Source: an uncultured Planctomyces sp. (lineage in GTDB: Bacteria > Planctomycetota > Planctomycetia > Planctomycetales > Planctomycetaceae). From it: 50,847 nucleotides of DNA. The stretch is from contig CALGTK010000126.1 in the NCBI GenBank assembly GCA_937904325.1, positions 1 through 50,847 of the forward strand, in the 5' to 3' direction. Under the pieces are notes generated by a model. The model was not told the DNA's origin. It saw only the letters and a list, made by a program, of their open reading frames with translations, and did no database searches. A program made the position numbers and the translations under genes. This document shows positions 40,687-48,645 of the stretch, in pieces. Numbering within the stretch: the first letter of the stretch is position 1; the number at the start of each line of letters is the position of its first letter.

Positions 40687-41709
40687 CTAATCGCCAATCA
40701 CAAGATCGCAGACGACCATTTGATGATCCGAATGCAGCGTCTTCTTCGCCATGACGGACACTGGCTGAAGGCTGTTGCTTACCCAGACCTGATCAACTCG
40801 AAACAGCGGGTACTCGTTCGTTCCGGTTGCTCCCCAGCCAGAACCAGCCGTGAGAAAAGCGTCGGTCAATCGTGACCGAAGCAACGCTAAAGCATCGTCG
40901 CGCGGCGGAGCATTGAAGTCTCCTCCCACGATCAGGTGACTCCCGGGTGGCACACTCTGCAAGTGTTCGATTATTCGGTTGATCTGCTCGCGATGACTAA
41001 TTCGCTTCATGCGATGATCACTCCAGAAATCCGGCTGCCAGAAATCGAATCGAGGAATGGGCGGAGAAAGTCGGGTGCTGACAACCTCGATGACACGTCC
41101 GGTCGGCAGTTCGACCTCTGCGTGAACAAAATGCGATCGAGCGTCGGAGAATCGACGCGTCAGCTTGCCGCGTGCAAGAATCGAAACGTCTCCGCCGTAG
41201 AGGCACGATCCGTCCTGACCGAACAGCAACTCGACCAGACCCGGCAGTTGCTCTTTGCTTGGCGATTCCTGCAACAACACAACGTCCGGCTTCCAGGCAA
41301 CGACTTCTTCTACACATCGAGACTGCCCGACGTTGCAGTTCAAAGAAACGATTCGAATCCCGCGTCCACTTTCGCGAGCAGTCAGCCACTCGGCCGACGA
41401 CACGCTTTCTCTACGTATCAGGCTGTGAACCTCTTCGACAAACAGCCATGCGAACGCTGCCCACGCAAGCAGCAGACCGACGAACCACTGTTTGCGGTCT
41501 GTGTGAAGTCCGCAACAAGCCAGCATCACCCCACAGACCAGCCAGCACCACGTCGGCACAAGGATTACAGGTGCGAGCCAGCCTGGCTGCGTCACCAGAC
41601 ACAGTGAGACTGCCACCAGCATGACAACGGAACCGATACTTGCCGTCTGACGAAGTCGTCTCAACTTGACCGAAGCTGGGGCATTCGTAGTTGCGTCTGG
41701 TTGAGTCAT
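40687..41709 (-). CDS. Membrane-anchored endonuclease/exonuclease/phosphatase-family protein
   Basis: A 340-residue protein. Two or three hydrophobic segments near the N-terminus (VVMLVAVSLCLVTQPGWLA and WFVGLLLAWAAFAWLF) anchor it in the membrane. The EEP hydrolase domain follows: IVSLNCNVG, VVLLQESPSKEQL (metal-binding Glu), IVGGDFNAPPRDD (catalytic Asp-x-Asn) and SDHQMVVCDL (catalytic His). Proteins of this type cleave phosphodiesters in nucleic acids, lipids or small molecules, and the substrate cannot be told here. ATG 41709 is preferred to the upstream ATG because GGAAG lies about 10 nt before it. Its neighbour upstream is a sodium symporter, with a gap of about 96 bp. Confidence 0.88.
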   Translation of the reverse strand: MTQPDATTNAPASVKLRRLRQTASIGSVVMLVAVSLCLVTQPGWLAPVILVPTWCWLVCGVMLACCGLHTDRKQWFVGLLLAWAAFAWLFVEEVHSLIRRESVSSAEWLTARESGRGIRIVSLNCNVGQSRCVEEVVAWKPDVVLLQESPSKEQLPGLVELLFGQDGSCLYGGDVSILARGKLTRRFSDARSHFVHAEVELPTGRVIEVVSTRLSPPIPRFDFWQPDFWSDHRMKRISHREQINRIIEHLQSVPPGSHLIVGGDFNAPPRDDALALLRSRLTDAFLTAGSGWGATGTNEYPLFRVDQVWVSNSLQPVSVMAKKTLHSDHQMVVCDLVIGD

Positions 41710-41805
41710 GGCTGAGTGCTTCCACGGAACAGGCCGATTGTGACTCCATGATTCGTTTCCGCTCTGATCCGGTCCTGCTGCAAACAATCAGGTTGGTGGG
41801 CAGAT

Positions 41806-43374
41806 CTACGACTCTCGGCGTTTCAGAATTCTCTGGCCAAGCAGGTAACCGAATACGCAACATCCAAATCCGTAGAAGTCTTCGGGAATCACCGCCCAGT
41901 ATGAAGCAGCGGTTCGGAGGCCTTCGATGGGAAACGCAGCGGCGAGGTAGTCGTGGTAGTACTCGTAGGTCTCTGCGAGATGCTCAGGCACCGGCAGGAA
42001 GACTTTCTCGGTAAGGAATCGAAGCCCCCAAGCGGCAAACCCGAAGGTCATGGCCAGGACGGCTGACAGTTCTCCTCGTGGTTTTCCGTAAATGCCCATC
42101 GCGACGGGGATGAACAGCGCGACAAGGTGAATCGACAGGGCGATATCCAGCAGCCCCATCAGCGACTCACCGGCCATCGCGAGAACGACTCCACCTGCGG
42201 CTACGATAACGACGCACAGTCGGTCTCGAAGTAGAGGAGCTTTGGAAACGCCGGGAATTCGATTCAGCAGATTGTGTCCGAGTATCGTCGCCGGGGCGAG
42301 AATGGCACTCGTTGCCGTCGAGACGATCATCGCAACCACGGCGACGATCAGCACGACGGTCATGCCAGAAGAAAGGTACTTATTGGCGAGGTAGGGAATC
42401 GGATTACCCTCGACGCCTGGCAGCGTGACCGACGAAGTCAGGCCGAGTAGAACCGGGACAATGCCAAACGCCAGATAAAGCACTCCGGCGAGGATACAGG
42501 CTCGGGCAGCGACGTTTTCGTCTTTCGAGGCGAAAATTCGCTGCTGCAAATCCTGTCCAGGAATGCAGCCAAAGAGGCCGGTTGCCCAGGCACCGATCCA
42601 ACCCATGATGAGCATCGCTCGGCCAGGAACCTCCGGACCAGGGAAGAAGTCAAGGTGTGTGGGATGTTTCGCCTGGACTTTTTCCATCGCGATCTGGACT
42701 CCGTCGATGACGGAGCCGTTGCCCAGTTCGGGAGATGTAAAGACGGCGTAGCCAAGAGCCAGTAAACCGAATAACGCAATAACAAGCTGCAACGCGTCAG
42801 TCAGCGTTACCGACCACATGCCACCGATCATCGTGTAGACCATTGTCAGACCAGCAGCCCAGTAGATTCCCTGTTCGAACGGGATGTCGAAGTAGACGTG
42901 AAAGATGTGGCCGAGTGCGGCGTACTGCAGAGCGACCCATGAAAAGTTGCTCGGCACCTGAATGGCCGATCCGATCAATTCAGCTTTCGGGCCGTACCGC
43001 TGCCGGTAGAAATCTGCGATGGTGAAGAGGCCCATTTTCCATAGCGGTTTCGCGAAGAAGAGACCAGCAAAGATCAACGTCGCGGAACACGCAAACGGAT
43101 CCAGAATGACTCCCTGTAGACCGTCAGCCTTTGCAGATTCAGCGGCGGCGTTGATTGTCGCTGCGCCGAACCATGTTGCCATCAGAGTTGCCCAGGCAAG
43201 CGAAAGTGGCAACCGCCGGCCGGCAACAACATAGTCTTCTTCGGTCTTTACGCGTCGAGAAGCGACGATGCTCACACCCAGAAGAAACAGAGCGTAGACG
43301 CCCAGCGCAACCTTCAGCATGCCCGAAGCTTCAGCGTTCAGAGCAGGCAATATTTCAGCGGCCAGTATTGGCAT
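41806..43374 (-). CDS. Sodium:solute symporter (SSS family)
   Basis: A 522-residue inner-membrane transporter with about 13 hydrophobic segments, normal for the SSS (SLC5) family. Characteristic regions are SRRVKTEEDYVVAGRRLP, ATWFGAATINAAAESAKADG, and GLTMVYTMIGGMWSVTLTDALQ (the family's second signature). IIG-like Gly-rich helices and a C-terminal cytoplasmic Arg/Lys tail follow. ATG 43374 has GGAG 9 nt upstream. The solute cannot be deduced; its place beside a sulfatase and hydrolase suggests a sugar or organic acid. Transcription probably continues into the EEP gene downstream. Confidence 0.92.
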   Translation of the reverse strand: MPILAAEILPALNAEASGMLKVALGVYALFLLGVSIVASRRVKTEEDYVVAGRRLPLSLAWATLMATWFGAATINAAAESAKADGLQGVILDPFACSATLIFAGLFFAKPLWKMGLFTIADFYRQRYGPKAELIGSAIQVPSNFSWVALQYAALGHIFHVYFDIPFEQGIYWAAGLTMVYTMIGGMWSVTLTDALQLVIALFGLLALGYAVFTSPELGNGSVIDGVQIAMEKVQAKHPTHLDFFPGPEVPGRAMLIMGWIGAWATGLFGCIPGQDLQQRIFASKDENVAARACILAGVLYLAFGIVPVLLGLTSSVTLPGVEGNPIPYLANKYLSSGMTVVLIVAVVAMIVSTATSAILAPATILGHNLLNRIPGVSKAPLLRDRLCVVIVAAGGVVLAMAGESLMGLLDIALSIHLVALFIPVAMGIYGKPRGELSAVLAMTFGFAAWGLRFLTEKVFLPVPEHLAETYEYYHDYLAAAFPIEGLRTAASYWAVIPEDFYGFGCCVFGYLLGQRILKRRES

Positions 43375-43462
43375 CCGCGGAGTCTCCGAATTTCAGTCGA
43401 TTGGGCAGGCACTTGCGTCACTCACGATAGACCATTTCCATGGTTTCTGTGCAGCAACGCCG

Positions 43463-43480
43463 GGTGTGTATTGACACACC
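43463..43480. terminator. Perfect hairpin downstream of the HEAT-repeat gene
   Basis: GGTGTGT (43463-43469) and ACACACC (43474-43480) form a 7-bp stem with a 4-nt loop, 53 nt after the HEAT gene stop on the minus strand. No T-tract follows on either strand. It may be a transcript-end structure. Confidence 0.4.
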
Positions 43481-43532
43481 AGCTCAATCGGTTGAAGCAG
43501 CCCGACGGTACGCACCGTACGGCGACGAGCGA

Positions 43533-45785
43533 TTATTCGCCAGCGGTCGGGATCGCCGGAACCGGCAAACTCTGGAGCAGCTCCGTTACTCGCAGTGGAG
43601 TCGGTTTCAATGAGCCGACTACTGAAGCGAGAGCGGTTCTGAGCGGCCCTGCTGGAGCCCCTTGCCAGGCGAGTTGAACTTCCTGCACTCTCGATTTTGA
43701 CAGCAGAACTCCGTACCGCTGAATATGAAACGCAAGCTGCAGGGAGGCAATTTCGCGGAGCGATTCGTCGCGAACATCGCTGACGACGATCTCCTGCAAT
43801 CGTTCCTGCGAGCTGGAAGTTGCAATGGCCCCCAGAGCGATGAGGGCGTTTTCTCCGACGCCTGGATCATTGACCGCGTCGAACAAGGCGTCTTCAGCAG
43901 CATCAATGTTGAATGTATCGGTACGGCGTCCGCCAGCGATGTGAGCAAACCAGAAGCCGGCAGCGCTAGCCCGTTCAGCTCGCTGTTTCTCACTGACTGG
44001 TGGAGTTCTGAGCCGACTCAGAAATGTTCGAATTCCCTGCTTGAACGATGTTTCACCGTTCAGAACGAAGCCGATCATTGGAAACTGCTCTGCAATTCGA
44101 GCAACGGATGGCTCAACCGATTCCGGTCCGTAGACAACAATCGGAATCCCTGATGTTCGCGCGTCGGCTCGAAGGTTAACAATCGTCTGACCTAGTCCCC
44201 ATCGCACTACCGCTGCGTGAATCACGATCAACTCAATATCACTGCGGTCGGCGGCGATTTTAAATCCATTCTGGCCGGTGGTTGCCTGTAAAGGAGCCAT
44301 GCCCATTTCACTGAGCAAACCTGCCATCGATGCACCACGTTCCTGATTAGAATCAATCGCCAGGCCTTGTCGGTCACCACTGTCGTTGAGAGCTCGAGTC
44401 AGGATTGAAACAATCCTCGAAGCACCGCGAAACGACTTTTCCGGATCAAGCTGCAGCACTGCCGAGGCCGCGGCAAACTGAACTCGGAAGTTTGGATAAC
44501 TCATTGCCTGGATAATCGGCGACGCTTGCCCGAAACGATCACGAAGCTGAGCTCGGTTTCCAATTTGCCCCAGCACCTGCAATGTCGCCAGAGCGGCGGA
44601 AGGGTTGGGGTTCTGTAGCGAGTACCCCAACGCGTGAAGTGCAATTTCTGGCCCTGCGAGAAGAGCGAGATCGTGAGCAGTGCCGGGGCCCGTAGGTAGC
44701 CCGGCATTCCAGCCAGCAACGTGCGCGTCGAAAGCCAGTCTTAGCGAAAGATAAAGTGACTGCACTTCCTGTCGCTCTGGAGCCAGCGTGAGTGCTTGTC
44801 GTGCGAAACGGCTTCCCACGATGAGCGACGCCGTTTCCGGCGCGATGTTCCACGCGGAAAGTGAATTCTGCTGAGCGGACCACGACCACAGTTCAGTGGT
44901 GGCGCCGTCGGCGTTCATCTTCCAGTTGTATTCGAGCCGGAAGTGAGTCGTCGCAATTTTCTGAAGTTGCGAAGCCGCTCCGTAGCTGCTGATGTCGCCC
45001 GCTCGCTTAACGTCGTCGCGAAGAATTCGGGCAAGTGCCTGGCGTGCTGATTGCCGAACGCCAGTTGGCTGATCGGAACCGAATGCCGGGTACCACAGCC
45101 AGGGCACGGTATCGTGTGAACCCAGCCAGCCAAGCGTGTCGATGGCGACGGTTCTGATTCCTTCATCCGGAGCTTCGAGTGCGCCAAGCAGCGGAGGAAT
45201 AATCTGCGCGCCCATACGAGTCATCGCGTAAACTATCGCGTCTTTCTGGGCCGCGTCTTTCGCGGCGGAAACAAGTGTCAGCATCCTGGGAATCGCAGCC
45301 TTGCCGGTATTGCGAAGCTGGATGATCGCTACTTCGCGTTCCTGCGGTGTACCGGTCAGATTGTTAACGAGCCGATCCATGCGAGTCGGGTCAGCCGCAT
45401 ACCGACGGAAAGCTTCGTTCATCCGATCGAGCAACGTGATCGACGAAGGCTGCAATCGCTCATCGTTGGAAAGTTCCAGGAAGACTGCGGGACCGTGTTT
45501 GTCTCGCATCTTGAGGATCGTCGCATCGTCGGGGTCTTCGGCGAGCAGCTGCTTTACATATCTAAGAGCGAGTCCCGGCCGATCGAGATCGAGCATCAGC
45601 ACAACCGCATCGAACAACGCTTCGGGATCCTGCGGTTCGGTGAGCAGCGGAGACGGTTCAAGATCGGGCGAATTTTGCGCGACGGCATCCGTAACCGGGC
45701 TACCGGTGGGTGGCTGGGCGCGCAGTTCGATCGAAGGGCTTAACACCCCAACCAAAACTGCCTGAACAATTAACCGGCGATACAT
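43533..45785 (-). CDS. Exported HEAT-repeat protein with an embedded degenerate receiver domain
   Basis: A 750-residue protein. The signal peptide ends at LRAQPP. Most of the length is HEAT/PBS-lyase-like helical repeats (VAIIQLRNTGKAAIPRML, GIRTVAIDTLGWLGSHDTV, ALATLQVLGQIGNRAQL). Residues about 474-592 read as a CheY-like receiver: QGLAIDSNQERGASMAGLLSEMG, then ELIVIHAAV, TIVNLRADARTSGIPIVVYG and MIGFVLNGETS. All functional residues are replaced: the acidic pair is D478-S, the phospho-acceptor is His523, the Thr/Ser is Tyr, and the Lys is Asn. It cannot act as a normal response regulator and is in an exported protein. ATG 45785 is preferred because GGAG lies 9 nt upstream; an ATG two codons earlier is possible. 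No kinase is nearby. Role unknown. Confidence 0.82.
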   Translation of the reverse strand: MYRRLIVQAVLVGVLSPSIELRAQPPTGSPVTDAVAQNSPDLEPSPLLTEPQDPEALFDAVVLMLDLDRPGLALRYVKQLLAEDPDDATILKMRDKHGPAVFLELSNDERLQPSSITLLDRMNEAFRRYAADPTRMDRLVNNLTGTPQEREVAIIQLRNTGKAAIPRMLTLVSAAKDAAQKDAIVYAMTRMGAQIIPPLLGALEAPDEGIRTVAIDTLGWLGSHDTVPWLWYPAFGSDQPTGVRQSARQALARILRDDVKRAGDISSYGAASQLQKIATTHFRLEYNWKMNADGATTELWSWSAQQNSLSAWNIAPETASLIVGSRFARQALTLAPERQEVQSLYLSLRLAFDAHVAGWNAGLPTGPGTAHDLALLAGPEIALHALGYSLQNPNPSAALATLQVLGQIGNRAQLRDRFGQASPIIQAMSYPNFRVQFAAASAVLQLDPEKSFRGASRIVSILTRALNDSGDRQGLAIDSNQERGASMAGLLSEMGMAPLQATTGQNGFKIAADRSDIELIVIHAAVVRWGLGQTIVNLRADARTSGIPIVVYGPESVEPSVARIAEQFPMIGFVLNGETSFKQGIRTFLSRLRTPPVSEKQRAERASAAGFWFAHIAGGRRTDTFNIDAAEDALFDAVNDPGVGENALIALGAIATSSSQERLQEIVVSDVRDESLREIASLQLAFHIQRYGVLLSKSRVQEVQLAWQGAPAGPLRTALASVVGSLKPTPLRVTELLQSLPVPAIPTAGE

Positions 45786-46358
45786 CAACATCAGCTCCGT
45801 CGATGCGAAGTCACAGCTTGATTGAAACCCGCTGTGAACACGGCGGACGAAATTTGGATTCCCGCGAAGTGCGGCCGTGTAACATGACCGGTTATCGTGT
45901 TCTGCAAATGGGGGAGAAAACAACGAAAAATAGTCATCTTTCCTGTTTTATCAGTGTGCGGTTCCGGGATTGTTCGTCGCCGGTGTCGCTTGTTGCTGGA
46001 ATGTCTGTCTTTGCAGATTTGACCGGGCGCAATATTACTGAGAAATGCACCCAATGTCTGGGTTATCGGACTCCGAGCGGTCGCCGGTCCAACCGGAAAG
46101 TGGCAGCCACCAGTCCTGCGGTGATTTTTGTCAGGAATCTTTTGTTCAAATTTGCTCTACAGTCAGACTTTTAAGCCATTTCGAGCGGCAAACAGGCCTT
46201 ATCTCGTTCCTGGTCGATCGACTAGAGTTGCGTTCCCTTCCGAGTCCGTTCAGAGACTCAATCACGCGAAAGTCGAACCACTTTCGCCAAAGATCATCAT
46301 CCTTCCTGCCACCGATGAAGCCGCAAGGTTTCCCTCATTTCTCCATTTTAGAGACTCC
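45786..46358. other. Divergent intergenic region, about 570 bp
   Basis: This region separates the HEAT-repeat gene (minus) from the lipoprotein gene (plus). Frames crossing it have no recognisable protein. A short GCCGGT-CCA-ACCGG hairpin near 46083 and AT-rich stretches near 45930 and 46130 are present, as expected of promoters, but I cannot name boxes. I see no tRNA here. Confidence 0.45.
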
Positions 46359-47123
46359 ATGATATATTCATTGCTCCGTCCGGGGTGCTCTATTGCTGCG
46401 CTGATGCTTGTGTGCACCTCCGGCTGCGCAACGACCAAGACGACAAATACGGCTCGCACCGCGACCGAGCAGCTTCTCTTGTCGAACGCGATTGATCAGT
46501 CCCTGAACAAAGTTGACTTCAGCGCAATGCACGGTCGGAAAGTGTTTCTCGACCCAGCCTATTTCGACGGAGTCGACACTCAATACGTCATTTCTTCACT
46601 GCGTCACCATCTGCTTTACAACGGTGTGTCTCTCGCCGCGACCGCCGATAAGGCCGACGTGATCCTGGAACCTCGCAGCGGCGGAATCGGCACGGACACC
46701 ACGGAGTCGTACTACGGCATTCCAGGTATTTCCTTGCCTGGTGGCATTTTAACGCTGCCCGAAATCAAACTGGTCACTCGGATGAACCAGCATGCGACAG
46801 CCAAGATTGGATTGGCTGCGTACGATGCTGACGAGCGAGAAATCGTTGGAGGAGGCATTTCGATCGCTCAGGCTCAGCACAACAACTGGCACGTGCTTGG
46901 AGTTGGGCCGTTCACAACAGGAACGATCAAGGAAGAACTGACCGCTGCGACGGGTGACGATGTTTACGATCCGTCAGCCGATCTCCCGCGAAACGTAGCG
47001 TTCGGCTCAGGTTCTTCTGGGCGGTTTGAGAATTACTCAGGCGACCAACCAAGCTTGCTGCCACCTCCTGTGCCGGAGCAATCCGAGTCGGGAATCCGTC
47101 AGACGGGTCATTCGGATCGCTAA
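46359..47123 (+). CDS. Planctomycete lipoprotein (possibly DUF6655)
   Basis: A 254-residue protein. A short Arg-containing signal ends in a lipobox with TSGC, followed by ATTKTTNTARTATEQLLLS, a conserved motif in planctomycete lipoproteins that I think is DUF6655. The protein then has FLDPAYFDGVDTQYVISSLR and ADVILEPRSGGIGTD, a mixed alpha/beta fold resembling outer-membrane assembly lipoproteins only distantly. It ends with a Ser/Pro-rich tail. The ATG at 46359 gives a normal lipoprotein signal; the long open frame upstream (to 46128) has no homology. It stands alone, about 320 bp before the HlyD-like gene. The function is unknown. Confidence 0.75.
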   Translation: MIYSLLRPGCSIAALMLVCTSGCATTKTTNTARTATEQLLLSNAIDQSLNKVDFSAMHGRKVFLDPAYFDGVDTQYVISSLRHHLLYNGVSLAATADKADVILEPRSGGIGTDTTESYYGIPGISLPGGILTLPEIKLVTRMNQHATAKIGLAAYDADEREIVGGGISIAQAQHNNWHVLGVGPFTTGTIKEELTAATGDDVYDPSADLPRNVAFGSGSSGRFENYSGDQPSLLPPPVPEQSESGIRQTGHSDR

Positions 47124-47160
47124 GGATTTGCGGACTGTAACGAACAACCCTTCTTTGCGT

Positions 47161-47181
47161 AGATCGGTTTGTACCGATTTT
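47161..47181 (+). terminator. Small terminator-like hairpin after the lipoprotein gene
   Basis: ATCGGT (47163-47168) pairs with ACCGAT (47173-47178) over a TTGT loop, with two more possible pairs at the base and TTT after it. It lies 40 nt after the lipoprotein stop, a plausible intrinsic terminator of modest strength. The rest of the 47124-47444 gap holds only the palindromes at 47283. Confidence 0.5.
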
Positions 47182-47282
47182 CGGCGTTCATCCGTTCGTC
47201 GGGAGAATGCCTGGACTCATCCACCCAACTTGCATGCCTTCGCATGAACAGCGTCGGCGCATCTCTCCGAAAAGACACTGAG

Positions 47283-47310
47283 CATTCTCCGAGAATGATT
47301 CTTTGAGAAT
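47283..47310. repeat. Adjacent palindromes upstream of the HlyD-like gene
   Basis: CATTCTC-C-GAGAATG (47283-47297) is a perfect 15-bp dyad. It is immediately followed by ATTCT-TTG-AGAAT (47298-47310), so the core ATTCT...AGAAT occurs twice in 28 bp. They lie about 135 bp before the HlyD-like gene and may be operator sites. Confidence 0.5.
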
Positions 47311-47444
47311 GTTCAGCGGTCTGGAAGTGCGGGAACCCTTCCGTTGTCGGCTTTCAGATTTCCTCACGATCTGTCATCTGCAGGTCGCGACGGATCAGAC
47401 GCCTCATTTCGAGACGTCTCCGCACAGTCAAACGGAGAGCCGGA

Positions 47445-48614
47445 ATGGAAGAGCAACGAACAGCCGGGCCTGGCCAGTCTACTGAACCACAAACTGCAGA
47501 TCGCTCACCCAATCCGAAGCGACCAGCGTCACTGTTCAGAACTTTGTCGATGACCACGATAGCTCTTATTCTGAGCGTTGTGGTGACATGTAGTGTCGCT
47601 CGCCAGGGTGGATCGAAGTTTCCCGCCGTTCTTAAGGCAGAAGTTTCCAGACTCGCAGCACCGGCTGACGGCATCATTGAATGGATGGATGTGAAGCCCG
47701 GCCAGATCGTTCTGCCAGGGACGGAGCTGTTCATCATTCGCGACACCGACCTTAAAGAACGCATCTGCAAGGCTGAACTGACGCTCGAAGAATTCCGCAT
47801 CGATCTTACCGCTGCCGCTGCACGCGCCGAACTGGAGCTGCAGCAACGCACGGCCGCACTCGACGCCGAGGCGTTCGACACGGAACTCACACTAACAACA
47901 CTGCTTCAGCAGCGGTTTCAGCATGATTTCGAATCGACAGCACTCGGCGATTACCTCGATCTGTTCGACGCACTCGCCAGCTCCGAAATTCCACCAGTGG
48001 ATCTGAAGTTGTTGACAATGCCTGACAAGTCGCAGGATTACAATCGCCTGCGAGCAATGATCGAACGATCCGAAGTCGAGAACAGTCTTGAAGCACTGCA
48101 GACGCGAATCGATCTATGCGAAGCTCGCCTGAAAGAACTGCATGGAACAATCGATGGTCTACCGACCAGAACTGAAGCCGCACATCGGGTCCCGGTGATC
48201 CAGGCATCGATCAACAGCACAAGGTCGGAGCTCGAAGAACTACAGGGGCTTGAAGCAGAACGCATCGTCAAATCGCCAATCTACGGCATGGCTGGCGTAC
48301 TACGAGTTCAGGAATCGAAAGCCGTTGCCGAAGGTGATCTGCTGGTTGAAATCTTTGACCGCGATCGCGAGTTCGTGATTGTCAATCTGCCGATGACTCT
48401 TGTGTCGGCCCTGGAAGCAGATCAGAAGCTTACACTGTACTTCCCGAACGACGAAGAACGTCACGGGAAGATCGCTTCCATCCCGCCCCAACTACTGGCA
48501 CAGCAAAACGGATTGAACAACGAAGCCACGTTCCCGGTGAAAATTCTTTCAACGGGTAAACCGTGGCCAACGCTTCCAATTGGTTCAGCTCTGCAAGTCA
48601 GTATCGAGCACTGA
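47445..48614 (+). CDS. HlyD-family membrane-fusion-like protein
   Basis: A 389-residue protein. A Ser/Pro-rich cytoplasmic N-terminus precedes one transmembrane segment (SMTTIALILSVVVTCSVARQ, near 35-54). A lipoyl-like half follows (VSRLAAPADGIIEWMDVKPG), then a long helical hairpin rich in Glu/Leu (about 105-255), the second lipoyl half (AERIVKSPIYGMAGVLRVQE) and a beta-barrel region. This is the layout of HlyD/EmrA/RND adaptor proteins, which bridge inner-membrane pumps to the outer membrane. No pump gene is adjacent, so its partner is unknown. ATG 47445 has a strong GGAGAG (47434-47439) upstream. It ends just before, and convergent with, the next gene. Confidence 0.85.
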   Translation: MEEQRTAGPGQSTEPQTADRSPNPKRPASLFRTLSMTTIALILSVVVTCSVARQGGSKFPAVLKAEVSRLAAPADGIIEWMDVKPGQIVLPGTELFIIRDTDLKERICKAELTLEEFRIDLTAAAARAELELQQRTAALDAEAFDTELTLTTLLQQRFQHDFESTALGDYLDLFDALASSEIPPVDLKLLTMPDKSQDYNRLRAMIERSEVENSLEALQTRIDLCEARLKELHGTIDGLPTRTEAAHRVPVIQASINSTRSELEELQGLEAERIVKSPIYGMAGVLRVQESKAVAEGDLLVEIFDRDREFVIVNLPMTLVSALEADQKLTLYFPNDEERHGKIASIPPQLLAQQNGLNNEATFPVKILSTGKPWPTLPIGSALQVSIEH

Positions 48615-48645
48615 TCACAAACGTGAGACGCCCGCAGATTCGTGA

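Noticed and set aside
43505-43520. ACGGT-ACGC-ACCGT inverted repeat near the HEAT gene stop
   Set aside because: Only a 5-bp stem; too weak to list as a separate element.
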